Below, one piece after another: positions 50,501-59,998 of a stretch of DNA of 64,000 nucleotides. Origin of the DNA: DATFVB01 sp963714035 (GTDB taxonomy: Bacteria > Acidobacteriota > Thermoanaerobaculia > UBA5066 > DATFVB01); the NCBI GenBank assembly GCA_963714035.1, contig OY970224.1, positions 2,976,001-3,040,000 of the forward strand, given 5' to 3'. The notes beneath the pieces are model-generated. The model was given only the letters and a program-made list of their open reading frames with translations. It was not told the origin of the DNA and did no database searches. The stretch's first letter is position 1; the number at the start of each line of letters is the position of its first letter. The position numbers were made by a program, and so were the translations under genes.

Positions 50501-51798
50501 GCGCGAGCTCGCCGACGATCGTTCCGGTTTCGGCCGACCTCGAGAGGCCGGCGGCGGCCGCCGCCGAGGGGCCGATCGCGATCCGGGCCGAGAATCTCTC
50601 GAAGAGCTATCGGATCGGGGAGATCCGCCCGCGCTACAAGACGGTCCGGGACTCGCTGTCGGCGCTGGTCTCGGCGCCCGTCCGGCGGTTCACGCGGAAA
50701 GGCCGGGCCGCCGACACGACGATGTGGGCCCTCCGCGACGTCTCGTTCGAGATCCGGCAGGGAGACGTGATCGGCGTGATCGGGCGGAACGGAGCGGGCA
50801 AGAGCACGCTGTTGAAGGTCCTTTCGCGCATCACGCAGCCGACCCGCGGCACGGCGGAGATCCACGGGCGCGTGGGCAGCCTTCTCGAAGTCGGGACCGG
50901 GTTCCACCCGGAGCTGACCGGACGGGAAAACGTCTTCCTGAACGGCGCCATCCTCGGAATGCACCGCTCCGAGATCCAGGCGAAGTTCGACGAGATCGTG
51001 GCGTTCGCCGAAGTCGCCAAGTTCATCGACACCGCCGTCAAGCACTACTCGACCGGGATGTACATGCGGCTGGCGTTCGCGGTCGCCGCGCATCTCGAAC
51101 CCGACATCCTCCTCGTCGACGAGGTCCTCGCGGTCGGGGACGCGCTCTTCCAGAAGAAGTGCCTCGGGAAGATGGAAGACGTCGCCCGCACGGGGCGCAC
51201 CGTGCTCTTCGTCAGCCACAACATGGGCGCCGTCCGGTCCCTTTGCACGAAAGGGCTCTTCCTCGAGAACGGCCGCGTCCTCCAGGCGGGGGACGTCGGG
51301 AAGTGCATCGAGACGTACTTCACCCAGATCGGCGCGTTCCAGGCGGCGAAGGAGAGCGAGGGCCAGGAGACCTCCTCCTCCGGATTCGGGCAAGTCCGTC
51401 TGACCGGGCCTTCCGGAGAGAACGCGATCGCGCAGTCGGAACCGTTCGAGGCGCGCACGCGCCTCGCGATCCGCCAGGAGGTGACCGGGTTCTCGCTCTT
51501 CTGCATCGTCGAGGACATGCAGAACCGGATGGTCTTCCACCTCCGCGAAGAGAGCACCGAGCTCGGGCTCGTCGCGGTCTCCCGCGGCGATTATTCGATC
51601 GGCCTCCGCATTCCGCCCCTGTGGCTGAACACCGGGCTCTATTCGCTCCACTTCAAGGCGCTCTTCTGGGGGAATTTCGGCAAGGCGCGGTACGTCTCCG
51701 ACAAGGTGCCGCTCGACGTGACCGGCCGCCACAGCCGCGTCGACGCGATCCTTCATCCCGCCGGCGACTGGAGCGTGCGGCGGAGCGGGGAGGCCTGA
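50497..51798 (+). CDS. wzt: Polysaccharide ABC exporter ATPase with C-terminal glycan-binding domain (Wzt)
   Basis: A 433-residue ATPase. The nucleotide-binding part has Walker A GRNGAGKSTLL (about residue 98), the Wzt/TagH-type insertion LEVGTGFHPELTGRENV, the signature YSTGMYMRLAFAVA and Walker B ILLVDEVLAVGD, then FVSHNMGAVRSLC. Residues from about 290 onward form an extra beta-rich domain (FEARTRLAIRQEVTGFSLFC...GLYSLHFKALFWG), as in Wzt proteins that recognise the modified non-reducing end of the finished glycan before export. So the exported polymer probably carries a terminal cap. Confidence 0.92.
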   Translation: MSASSPTIVPVSADLERPAAAAAEGPIAIRAENLSKSYRIGEIRPRYKTVRDSLSALVSAPVRRFTRKGRAADTTMWALRDVSFEIRQGDVIGVIGRNGAGKSTLLKVLSRITQPTRGTAEIHGRVGSLLEVGTGFHPELTGRENVFLNGAILGMHRSEIQAKFDEIVAFAEVAKFIDTAVKHYSTGMYMRLAFAVAAHLEPDILLVDEVLAVGDALFQKKCLGKMEDVARTGRTVLFVSHNMGAVRSLCTKGLFLENGRVLQAGDVGKCIETYFTQIGAFQAAKESEGQETSSSGFGQVRLTGPSGENAIAQSEPFEARTRLAIRQEVTGFSLFCIVEDMQNRMVFHLREESTELGLVAVSRGDYSIGLRIPPLWLNTGLYSLHFKALFWGNFGKARYVSDKVPLDVTGRHSRVDAILHPAGDWSVRRSGEA

Positions 51799-51804
51799 CC
51801 GGCG

Positions 51805-53550
51805 ATGTGCGGAATCGCGGGAATCGTCGGGGGGGAGCGGAGCGCGCCGCGGCTGGCCGCGATGCTCTCGGCGCAGGCGCATCGCGGCCCGGACGCGACG
51901 GGAACGTTCGCCTCGAAGGGCGGGCGCGCCGCGATCGGGCACAACCGGCTCGCGATCATCGATCTCTCCGCGAACGGCCGCCAGCCGATGACGCGCGACG
52001 GAAGGCGATGGCTCGTCTTCAACGGCGAGATCTACAACTACCGCGAGCTCGCCGGAGAGCTGCGGCCGGAGGGAGGCTTCCGGACCCGGACCGACACGGA
52101 GGTGCTTCTCGCCGCGTACGAGGCGTGGGGACCGGCGTGCCTCGACCGGCTGATCGGAATGTTCGCGTTCGCGATCTGGGACGAGGCCGATGGCACGCTG
52201 TGGGCCGCGCGCGACCGGTTCGGGGTGAAGCCGTTCCACTACACGGTCGGCGCCCGAGGGGAGCTCCTCTTCGCGAGCGAGATCAAGGCGCTCCACGCGG
52301 CGGGCATTCCCTCCGAGCCGGATACCGGGACGTGGGCTTCGTATCTCGCGTCGGGCGTCTCCGACGTGACCGCGAGCACCTTCTGGAAGGGCGTCTCGGC
52401 GCTTCCGCCCGGGCACGAGCTCGCGTGGAAGAGCGGCGCCCTTCGGATCTCGCGCTGGTACGACCTCGCGGAGCGCTCCGGAGAGGAGATCGACGACCGG
52501 CCGGACGGCGAGGTCGAGGAGGAGTACCGAAGCCTTCTCGGCGACGCGGTCGCCCTCCGCTTCCGTTCCGACGTTCCGGTCGGCATCAACCTGAGCGGCG
52601 GGCTCGATTCCTCGACCCTCCTCGGCATGGTGCACGCGGTGAGAGGCGAGGACGACGACGTGTCGGCGTTCACGTTCTCGACGGGGGATCCGCGCTACGA
52701 CGAGCTCCCGTGGGTGCGCGCGATGCTCGAACGGACCCGCCACCCGCACGTCGACTGCCGGCTGGAGGCTCGGGACGTGCCGGCCCTCGCCGCTTCGGTC
52801 GCCGAGTCGGAGGACGAGCCGTTCGGCGGGCTCCCGACGCTCGCGTACGCGCGTCTCTTCGAGGAGGCGCGGCGCCGCGGAGTGATCGTGCTCCTCGACG
52901 GCCAGGGGATGGACGAGCAGTGGGCCGGCTACGACTACTACCGCGGCAACGGATCGCGCCTCGTCCAGGGGACGTCGGAGAGCCCCGTTCGTCCGGAATG
53001 CCTCGTGCCGGAGTTCCGCGACCGCGCGGTGCCGCCGACGTTTCCGGCTCCTTTCCCCGACCGGCTCCGGAACCTCCAGTACCGCGACGCGCGGTATTCG
53101 AAGATTCCGCGAGCCCTTCGCTTCAACGACCGGGCCTCGATGCGCTCGTCGACCGAGCTCCGGGAGCCTTTCCTCGACCACCGGCTCTTCGAGCTCGCGC
53201 TGCGGCAGCCGGCCTCGAGAAAGATCGAAGGGGATCGCGGGAAGCGCCTTCTCCGCCGCATCGCGGCGCCGCTCCTCCCGGGAGGGATCGTCGAGGCGCC
53301 CAAGCGCCCGCTCCAGACGCCGCAGCGGGAGTGGCTCCGCGGCGAGCTCGCGGACTGGGCGACGGAATGCATCGAGGAGGCGCTCGCCGCGCGCGGAGGA
53401 GAGTGGCTCGACGCGCGGGAAGTGCGGCGCGCATGGGCCGCGTACCGGCAAGGCGCCTCGGACAACAGCTTCTTCGTGTGGCAGTGGATCGGGCTCGGGC
53501 TCCTCGCCGAGCGGGGAGCGGCGGACCGGCGGCCGGCGGTGAGCGCATGA
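51805..53550 (+). CDS. asnB: Asparagine synthase-like glutamine amidotransferase (AsnB family)
   Basis: A 581-residue class II glutamine amidotransferase. Cys2 is the nucleophile after Met removal (MCGIAGIVGG); NTN-type landmarks are HRGPDATG, LAIIDLS and FNGEIYNYREL. The synthetase half has the PP-loop INLSGGLDSSTLLG and LLDGQGMDEQWAGYDYY. In free-standing contexts it makes asparagine; in O-antigen clusters relatives (WbpS/WbmE-like) amidate uronic acids. Both roles fit here: GalNAcA amidation for the glycan, or asparagine for the Asn-coded NRPS module. It lies 6 nt after wzt and overlaps the next gene by 4 nt. Confidence 0.9.
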   Translation: MCGIAGIVGGERSAPRLAAMLSAQAHRGPDATGTFASKGGRAAIGHNRLAIIDLSANGRQPMTRDGRRWLVFNGEIYNYRELAGELRPEGGFRTRTDTEVLLAAYEAWGPACLDRLIGMFAFAIWDEADGTLWAARDRFGVKPFHYTVGARGELLFASEIKALHAAGIPSEPDTGTWASYLASGVSDVTASTFWKGVSALPPGHELAWKSGALRISRWYDLAERSGEEIDDRPDGEVEEEYRSLLGDAVALRFRSDVPVGINLSGGLDSSTLLGMVHAVRGEDDDVSAFTFSTGDPRYDELPWVRAMLERTRHPHVDCRLEARDVPALAASVAESEDEPFGGLPTLAYARLFEEARRRGVIVLLDGQGMDEQWAGYDYYRGNGSRLVQGTSESPVRPECLVPEFRDRAVPPTFPAPFPDRLRNLQYRDARYSKIPRALRFNDRASMRSSTELREPFLDHRLFELALRQPASRKIEGDRGKRLLRRIAAPLLPGGIVEAPKRPLQTPQREWLRGELADWATECIEEALAARGGEWLDAREVRRAWAAYRQGASDNSFFVWQWIGLGLLAERGAADRRPAVSA

Positions 53551-54971
53551 AGAGCCACCGCTACCTCATCCTCGTGCCCAACGGCGTCGGGATCCGGAAC
53601 TTCTTCTGCACGCCGTTCATCGACCGGCTTCTCGAATCCGGGTCGGTCGCGGTCTGGCACGCGCTGGCGGAGGGGGACATCGCGCCGTTCCGGGAGCGAT
53701 GGAAGGGGAGCGTGACGTGGCGGGAGCTCCCGCCGATCCGCGACGGGCTCGCCGAGCGCGTCGTCCGTCAGGCGAAGATCCACGCGCAGCTCTTCTGGCA
53801 GCTCCGCCTCGATCCCCGGACGCCGATCCAGCCCCGGAAGCCGCCGTCGCGATTCGCGGCCCGCGCCGTAGAGCGGATGTCGAAGGCCCTGGGACGGCTC
53901 GCGGCCGGGCCCCGCCGGATCGTGCTCCTCGACCGTCTGCACCAGGCTCTCGCGGCGCGCGCGTCCCACACGCGGACCTTCGAGCGGCTCCTGCGCGAAG
54001 AGCGTCCCGACGCGGTCTTCTGCGGGCACCAGAAGTCGCTCCGCGCGGTTCCGGCCATGATCGCGGCGCGGCGGCTCGGGATTCCGACGGCGACGTTCAT
54101 CTACTCCTGGGACAACCTGCCGAAGGGGCGGATGCCCGTGTCGGCGGACTGCTATTTCGTCTGGAGCGACTTCATGCGCGACGAGCTCGTCGCGCTCTAT
54201 CCGGACGTCGCTCGCGAGCGCGTCCGCGTCGTCGGAACGCCCCAGTTCGAGAGCTACCACGACCGCTCTCTGCTCGAGCCGCGGGAGCGCTTCCTGGGAA
54301 AGCTCGGTCTCGATCCCGCGCGCCCGGTCGTGTGTTTCTCGGGAGACGACGAGCTGACGTCCCCGCACGACCCCGTCTATCTCGCGGACCTCGCCGGCGC
54401 GCTGCGGGCGATCCCGCCGGCGCGACGGCCGCAGATCCTGTTCCGGCGGAGCCCCGTCGACACGTCCTCCCGCTTCGACGCCGTCTTTTCGCGCTTTCCG
54501 GAGATCGCGGTGTCCGATCCGCTCTGGCGTTCCGAGGGGCGCGGCGACTGGGCTTCGATCGTCCCGACCCGCGAGGACGTCGCGCTGCTCGCCAACGTCG
54601 TGGCGCACTCCGACCTCGTCATCAACGTCGGATCGACGATGGCGATGGATTTCGCGGCGTTCGACAAGCCCGCGATCTTCATCGCCTACGACCCTCCGGA
54701 ACGCGACGCGCACTGGAGCTTCGAGAACATCTACCGGCTCCCGCACTTCAAGACGACCCACCAGATTCAGCCCGTTCACTGGGCTCGCGGCCGCGAGGAG
54801 CTCTCCGCCGTCGTGATGCACGCCCTCGAGCACCCGGCGGAGAAAGCGGACGCGCGCCGCCGCTGGCTTCACCTCCACGTCGAGCAGCCGATGGACCAGG
54901 CGTCCCGGCGCCTCTCCGACGCGCTCCGGGCGCTCGCGTCCGGCGACGCGCGCCGCGCGGGGGCCGCGTGA
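53547..54971 (+). CDS. GT-B-like glycosyltransferase of a surface polysaccharide cluster
   Basis: A 474-residue soluble protein. It begins YLILVPNGVGIRNFF and has a two-Rossmann layout: a donor-side half with RVRVVGTPQFESY, VVCFSGDDELTS and the closing SDLVINVGSTMAMDFAAFDKP motif. These recall CDP-glycerol/UDP-glycan GT-B enzymes, but I cannot assign a GT family or donor sugar. It starts with ATG in the asnB stop. It may act as one of the linkage-specific transferases or, less likely, a phosphotransferase. Confidence 0.7.
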   Translation: MKSHRYLILVPNGVGIRNFFCTPFIDRLLESGSVAVWHALAEGDIAPFRERWKGSVTWRELPPIRDGLAERVVRQAKIHAQLFWQLRLDPRTPIQPRKPPSRFAARAVERMSKALGRLAAGPRRIVLLDRLHQALAARASHTRTFERLLREERPDAVFCGHQKSLRAVPAMIAARRLGIPTATFIYSWDNLPKGRMPVSADCYFVWSDFMRDELVALYPDVARERVRVVGTPQFESYHDRSLLEPRERFLGKLGLDPARPVVCFSGDDELTSPHDPVYLADLAGALRAIPPARRPQILFRRSPVDTSSRFDAVFSRFPEIAVSDPLWRSEGRGDWASIVPTREDVALLANVVAHSDLVINVGSTMAMDFAAFDKPAIFIAYDPPERDAHWSFENIYRLPHFKTTHQIQPVHWARGREELSAVVMHALEHPAEKADARRRWLHLHVEQPMDQASRRLSDALRALASGDARRAGAA

Positions 54972-56161
54972 AGATCGCCTTCGTCTGCGGCGAGTATCCG
55001 CCCGGGCCGCACGGTGGCATCGGCACCATGACGCGCCTTCTCGCGCGCGCCCTGGCCGAAGCCGGGCATGCGGTCCGCGTCGCCGGCGTCTACGCTCCGT
55101 CGTATCCGGCGCCCGACTACGAAGAGGACGAAGGCGTCCGCGTCTGGAGGCTGAGGGAACCGGACTACCGCCTCGGCTGGGTGCCCGCCCGGCTGGCGCT
55201 CTATCGCCTGATCGAGAGCTGGGCGGCCGCCGGAGAGATCGATCTCGTCGAGGCGCCCGACTACGAGGGCTACACGGCCGGCTGGCCGGCGCTGCCGGTG
55301 CCCGTCGTCGTCCGGCTGCACGGATCGGCGAGCTATTTCGCCGCCGAGACGCGGCGCCCGATCAAGCGCACGGCATTCTGGATCGAAAGCCGCGCGCTCC
55401 GGCGCGCCGACTACTGGTGCTCGGTTTCGCGGTACACGGCCGAGCGCACGAAATCGCTGTTCCGCCTCGCGAGCGGGCCTCACGCCGTTCTGCACAATCC
55501 CGTGGATGCCGACGATCCGGTCCGCAGCTTTCACCGCTCCGCCCGGCGCGTCGTCTTCACCGGCACGCTCACCGCCAAGAAAGGAGTGGTTCCTCTCGTG
55601 CGCGCGTGGCCGAAGGTGGTCGAGCGCCGGCGCGACGCCGAGCTCCACTTCTTCGGCAAGGACGGGCGCACCGAAACCGGCGCGTCGATGCGGGGCCATC
55701 TGGAGTCGCTCCTCCCGCGGACCGCGCGCGAGAGCGTCGTCTTCCACGGCCACGTCGACCGTCGCACGGTTCTCGACAGTCTCCACTCGGCCCGGAGCGC
55801 GGTCTTCCCGTCGTACGCGGAAGCGTTCGCGCTCGCGCCGCTCGAGGCGATGGCCTCCGGCTGCCCGACGATCTCGACGCGGCGGGGAAGCGGCCCGGAG
55901 ATGATGGAGCACGGCCGCGACGGGCTCCTCGTCGACCCGGACCGTCCCGAGGAGATCGCCGAAGCGATTCTGTCGATCCTCGGCGACGACGCGCTCGCCC
56001 GGCGGCTCGGGGCCGCGGGCCGCCGGCGCGCCAAGGAGGCGTTTTCGCTCCCGGCCATCGTCGCGCGCAACGAGGAGTTCTTCGCCGGGTGCATTCGGGC
56101 TTTCCGCCCGCAGAACGTCGTCGCGCATCGGCGGCGCGCCGACTTCCCGCCGATCGCCTGA
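54968..56161 (+). CDS. Glycosyltransferase family 4 (GT-B)
   Basis: A 397-residue GT4 enzyme, GTG start in the previous stop. The N-terminal acceptor domain opens IAFVCGEYPPGPHGGIGTMT, with the glycine-rich loop of GT4; the donor domain carries VVFTGTLTAKKGVVPLVRAW and the E-x7-E motif around EAFALAPLEAMASGCPTIS. It is a retaining transferase using an NDP-sugar; donor and acceptor unknown. Ten bases separate it from the GT2 gene. Confidence 0.9.
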   Translation: MKIAFVCGEYPPGPHGGIGTMTRLLARALAEAGHAVRVAGVYAPSYPAPDYEEDEGVRVWRLREPDYRLGWVPARLALYRLIESWAAAGEIDLVEAPDYEGYTAGWPALPVPVVVRLHGSASYFAAETRRPIKRTAFWIESRALRRADYWCSVSRYTAERTKSLFRLASGPHAVLHNPVDADDPVRSFHRSARRVVFTGTLTAKKGVVPLVRAWPKVVERRRDAELHFFGKDGRTETGASMRGHLESLLPRTARESVVFHGHVDRRTVLDSLHSARSAVFPSYAEAFALAPLEAMASGCPTISTRRGSGPEMMEHGRDGLLVDPDRPEEIAEAILSILGDDALARRLGAAGRRRAKEAFSLPAIVARNEEFFAGCIRAFRPQNVVAHRRRADFPPIA

Positions 56162-56170
56162 GGCTCTCCC

Positions 56171-57181
56171 GTGTCGATCAGCATCTGCATCGCGACCCAC
56201 GAACGCGCCGAGCTGCTGCGAGGGACTCTCGACGCGATCGGCCGTCAGCGCCTTCCGCCCCGCGAAGTGATCGTCAGCGATTCCTCCCGGGAGACATCGG
56301 CGGGCGAGGTCGTCGCCGCTTTCGCGGCGCGTCATCCCGACTGGCGCGTGCGGCACCTGCGCTCGGAACGCCGCGCGCTGCCGTGGCAGCGATGGTGGGC
56401 GTTCTCCCACGCTTCCGGCGACTGGGTGCTCTTCCTCGACGACGACGTGCGCCTCGGGGAGGAAGCGCTCGAAGTCTTCGACCGCGCTCGGACCGCCGCC
56501 GCCCGCCGCGGACCGGTCGCGGGGATCGGCTTCGTCCTGACGTGGGACGGCCCCGGCGAACAGCCGCGCCGGAACGCCGCTTCTCTCAAGGAACGATGGC
56601 TCGGAACGGCGAGCTACGGCCCGGGGGCGCTCACCCCCGGAGGCCAGACGGTTTCGTTCTTCGGGCTTCCTCCCGGCGAGACGGTCGAAGTCGACGCGCT
56701 CTGGGGCGGGGCGATGGGGTTCCGGCGCGACGTGCTCCGGGAGCTTTCGTGCCTCGACAACCTCGTCGCGCTGTACGAATCGGGCTCGGGCCGCGGCGAG
56801 GACGGAGTTCTCAGCCGGTGCGCGAGCGCGTTCGGTCGGCTGTATCTGGTCAACCGCCCGCTCGCGTTCCATCCGCGCGAGCGGAGGGGGCCGGCCCCCT
56901 ACGCCCGCTCCGGCTGGCGTCTCGGGATGACCGCGACCTGGGGGCGGGCGCACACGATGCGCTGGCTCGCGTCGGATCGGCGCGCCTACGCGCGCGAGTG
57001 GCGGCGTCTCGCCGTCCTCGAGACGGGGAGGGCGTTCGCGGCCGCGGCGCGCCGCCCCTGGCGTCCCTCGGGATGGCTGCAGATTGCCGGGACCTTCGCG
57101 GGAATCGCGCGGAGCGGCGCGCTCTGGAAGGAGATCCCCGGGCGGGCGCGCTCGCGCGATTCGTGGGCGGGGGCCGCGTGA
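56171..57181 (+). CDS. Glycosyltransferase family 2 (GT-A)
   Basis: A 336-residue GT2-like enzyme, GTG start. It opens SISICIATHERAELLRGTLDAI, with the metal-binding DXD as Asp90-Asp-Asp92 in VLFLDDDVRL, and a G-G-A-x-G-F acceptor-site segment in LWGGAMGFRRDVL, followed by SGRGEDG (the ED motif). No membrane helix, so cytoplasmic. Likely adds one sugar of the repeating unit. Confidence 0.88.
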   Translation: MSISICIATHERAELLRGTLDAIGRQRLPPREVIVSDSSRETSAGEVVAAFAARHPDWRVRHLRSERRALPWQRWWAFSHASGDWVLFLDDDVRLGEEALEVFDRARTAAARRGPVAGIGFVLTWDGPGEQPRRNAASLKERWLGTASYGPGALTPGGQTVSFFGLPPGETVEVDALWGGAMGFRRDVLRELSCLDNLVALYESGSGRGEDGVLSRCASAFGRLYLVNRPLAFHPRERRGPAPYARSGWRLGMTATWGRAHTMRWLASDRRAYAREWRRLAVLETGRAFAAAARRPWRPSGWLQIAGTFAGIARSGALWKEIPGRARSRDSWAGAA

Positions 57182-57876
57182 GAGCCGCGGCGTTCTCTCC
57201 GGCGCCGCTCGCGGCTCGGCCCGATCGTCCCGCGTCCGCCTGGCGCGTCTTTCTCGAGGACATCGACCGATACCGGATCCGCCCGCGCTCGCGGCTCGCG
57301 GTCGTCCTCCTCAGCCAGGGTCTCTGGGCATCGGCGGTCTATCGGTTCTTCTATCCCCTCGTGCGTTCCCGGTTCCCCGCGGTTCGGCGGATCTCGCACT
57401 TCCTCTCCGTGTTCGCGGTGAAGGCGATCGAGGTCGTCGCGGGGATCTCCCTCTCTCCCGAGGCGGAAGTCGGCGGAGGCCTCTACATCGGACATTTCGG
57501 ACACGTCGTCGTCAATCCGCGGACCCGGATCGGCCGGAACTGCAACCTGAGTCCCGGCGTCGTGATCGGCTCGGGCGGACGGGGGGAGGACGAGGGGCGG
57601 CCCCGGGAAGGCGTGCCGACGCTCGCCGACCGCGTGTACGTCGGGCCGGGCGCCGTGATCTTCGGACCCGTCGAAATCGGCGAAGACGCGGCGATCGGAG
57701 CGAATGCGGTCGTCACGAAGTCGGTGCCGCCCCGCGCCGTCGTCGCGGGCGCGCCGGCCCGGGTCGTCAACCGGAAGGGGAGCTTCCTCTACGTCCAGTA
57801 CCGCGGAATGGAGACCGATCCGGATCGTCTGAGAAGCCTTCGGGAACGCGACGGGGGACGGGAGGGCGCGCGGTGA
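57178..57876 (+). CDS. Left-handed beta-helix (hexapeptide) acyltransferase, serine acetyltransferase-like
   Basis: A 232-residue protein, GTG start. A helical N-terminal part (DIDRYRIRPRSRLAVVLLSQGLWASAVYRF) leads to hexapeptide repeats with GLYIGHFGHVVVNPRTRIGRNCNLSPGVVIG and RVYVGPGAVIFGPVEIGEDAAIGANAVV. The catalytic His is in GHFGH. The CysE-like layout in polysaccharide clusters normally means O-acetylation of a sugar rather than cysteine synthesis. This could supply the terminal modification that Wzt reads. Confidence 0.87.
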   Translation: MRAAAFSPAPLAARPDRPASAWRVFLEDIDRYRIRPRSRLAVVLLSQGLWASAVYRFFYPLVRSRFPAVRRISHFLSVFAVKAIEVVAGISLSPEAEVGGGLYIGHFGHVVVNPRTRIGRNCNLSPGVVIGSGGRGEDEGRPREGVPTLADRVYVGPGAVIFGPVEIGEDAAIGANAVVTKSVPPRAVVAGAPARVVNRKGSFLYVQYRGMETDPDRLRSLRERDGGREGAR

Positions 57877-58772
57877 ACGGGCCGGCCGAGCTCCTCTTCT
57901 TCTGGGACTACGACACGCAGTGGGGCGGCGACCGGTCGCGCCTGCCGGGAGGCCCGAAGGCCTGGGGCGCTCTCGAGTTCGCGAGCACCGAACGGCTGCT
58001 CGAGCTCCACGCGGAGCACGAGGTGCCGGCGTGCTTCGCGGTCGTGGGATCCGCGGCGCTCCACGGCGAGCGGCCGTATCACGACCCGGCGCAGATCCGC
58101 CGAATCCACGCCGCGGGCCACGAGATCGGCAGTCATTCCCACCGCCACGAGTGGCTCCCCGCCCTCGGTCCGGCGGCTCTCCGCGAGACGCTCTCGTCGA
58201 GCAGGGACGCGCTGGAGCAATGCATCGGCGCGTCCGTGACGACGTTCGTGCCCCCCTGGAACCAGCCTTTCGATTACCCCGGCGGGTTCTCGTTCTCCCT
58301 GTCCGAGCGGCGCCACGCGGGGCGCGACCGGACGGGTCTCGTCCGGCTGTGCGAAACGCTCGGGGAAACCGGGTACCGGTTCTGCCGGGTCGCCTACCGT
58401 CCGATGCACCAGCGCCTCGCGGAGCTCGTGGCGGGCCGCCGTCTGGAGCAGAAGGGCCGCGTCGTCGTGGTCCGAGGGATCTCGTGCGCCCGCCTCAACA
58501 CGCCCGGCGGGTTCGCGCGCGCGACGGTCGAGGTTCTCAAGCAGTCGAGCCGGCGCGGAGGACTCGTGGTCGTGTACGGACATCCGCATTCCCTGACTCT
58601 CGGCAACTCCCAGGACGAGCGGCATCTGGCCCCTTTCCTGCAACGGGTTTCCGCGATGTGCAAGGCCGGAGAGCTGAGGGTGGCCTTGCCCCGCGATTGG
58701 ACCGGGAACGGGGTCGCGCGGGGAGGCGTGGCGCATCCGTTCGGCGCGGCGCGGAAGACGGAGAGCGCGTGA
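57873..58772 (+). CDS. Polysaccharide deacetylase (NodB-like fold)
   Basis: A 299-residue enzyme, GTG start. LLFFWDYDTQWGGD holds the catalytic and metal Asp; EIGSHSHRHEWL supplies the metal histidines (HSxxH); FVPPWNQPFDY corresponds to motif 3. The family removes N- or O-acetyl groups from glycans. No signal peptide is visible, so it probably acts on a cytoplasmic lipid-linked precursor. Overlaps of 4 nt on both sides. Confidence 0.87.
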   Translation: MNGPAELLFFWDYDTQWGGDRSRLPGGPKAWGALEFASTERLLELHAEHEVPACFAVVGSAALHGERPYHDPAQIRRIHAAGHEIGSHSHRHEWLPALGPAALRETLSSSRDALEQCIGASVTTFVPPWNQPFDYPGGFSFSLSERRHAGRDRTGLVRLCETLGETGYRFCRVAYRPMHQRLAELVAGRRLEQKGRVVVVRGISCARLNTPGGFARATVEVLKQSSRRGGLVVVYGHPHSLTLGNSQDERHLAPFLQRVSAMCKAGELRVALPRDWTGNGVARGGVAHPFGAARKTESA

Positions 58773-59998
58773 GCGCGGAGCCGGACGATCCCTCCCGTCG
58801 GTTGGCGCCGCTCGAGCGCCGGGCGACCCGCGTGTGCGCAGTTTCGTTCAAGGAATGCTGGCAGGACGCGTCCGGCCGCTGGTATTCGAACGGCGGATTT
58901 CCGCTCCAGATGGCGGCGATCTCTTCGCTCTTCGACCGGATGACGCTTCTCGTCACCCGTCGCGACGGCCCCGGCCCCGGGGCCCTTCCCCTGCCCGAGA
59001 ACGCGGAGGTCGTGATCTTCCGGAAGCCCGAGGGAAAGGACTTCCGGCGCAAGGTCTTCGTCGCGGCGCATCTCGGCGAATACCTGCGCACGATCGCCCG
59101 CCACGCGCGCAGCGCGGACGCGGTGCACGTGCCTCCTCCCGGAGACCTGCCGCTCCTCGGGATGCTGGTCGGTCTCGCGATGCGGAAGCGCCTGATCGTC
59201 CGATACTGCGGCTCGTGGTATCCGACGTCGCGGACGACCGCGACGAATCGGGTGACCCGCGGATTGATGCGCGCCTTCGCGGGCGGACGCAACGTGATGC
59301 TCGCCACGGGCGAGGCGAACGCGTCCCCGGCACGCAACGTCCACTGGATCTTCGCGACCGGGCTCTCGCGGGAGGAGCTCCGCCGGGGAAAGCCCGATAC
59401 CGAGCGGTCCGTCGCCCGACCGGCGAGGCTCGCCTACGTCGGGCGGCTCTCGCCCGAGAAGGGCCTCGACCGCCTCGTCGACGCGATTGCGCTCCTGGAA
59501 GCGGAGGGGTTCTCGCCTCTTCCGCGCGTGACGCTGATCGGAGAGGGCCCGGAGCGGGAACGGCTCGAGGCGATCGTCCGCGAGCGCGGATACGGCGAGA
59601 TCGTGCGCTTCGCGGGGCAGCTCGACCGCCGAGCCCTGGCGGAAGCGCTTCGCGAGGTCGATTTCTGCGTCCATCCGTCGCTGACCGAGGGTTACAGCAA
59701 GGCGTGGCTCGACGCGTTCGCCCAGGGTCTTCCCGTGCTTTCGACCGAGGCGGGCGCCGCGAAGGCCGTCATCGGCGCCGACGGCGAGCGCGGGTGGATC
59801 GTTCCGCCGGGCGACGTGCGGCTTCTCTCCGACGCGCTGCGCCGGGTCCTGACCGAAGACCGCGACTGGCCGGCGCTCCGCCGCCGATGCCGGGCCTTCG
59901 CGGAGGCGCGCACGCTCGAAAGGTGGTCCTCGGAGATCGGGCGCCGCTGCGCCGAGCAGTGGAAGGTTCCGTTTTCGGAAGGGAAGCTCGTCGTCTGA
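58769..59998 (+). CDS. Glycosyltransferase family 4 (GT-B)
   Basis: A 409-residue GT4 enzyme, GTG start. The donor domain reads RLAYVGRLSPEKGLDRLVDAI, VTLIGEGPERERLEAIV, FCVHPSLTEGYSKAWLDAFAQGLPVLS, the last containing the E-x7-E region. The N-terminal half is less typical (VCAVSFKECWQDASGRWY), suggesting a specialised acceptor. Its stop overlaps the next GT4 gene by 1 nt. Confidence 0.88.
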   Translation: MSAEPDDPSRRLAPLERRATRVCAVSFKECWQDASGRWYSNGGFPLQMAAISSLFDRMTLLVTRRDGPGPGALPLPENAEVVIFRKPEGKDFRRKVFVAAHLGEYLRTIARHARSADAVHVPPPGDLPLLGMLVGLAMRKRLIVRYCGSWYPTSRTTATNRVTRGLMRAFAGGRNVMLATGEANASPARNVHWIFATGLSREELRRGKPDTERSVARPARLAYVGRLSPEKGLDRLVDAIALLEAEGFSPLPRVTLIGEGPERERLEAIVRERGYGEIVRFAGQLDRRALAEALREVDFCVHPSLTEGYSKAWLDAFAQGLPVLSTEAGAAKAVIGADGERGWIVPPGDVRLLSDALRRVLTEDRDWPALRRRCRAFAEARTLERWSSEIGRRCAEQWKVPFSEGKLVV

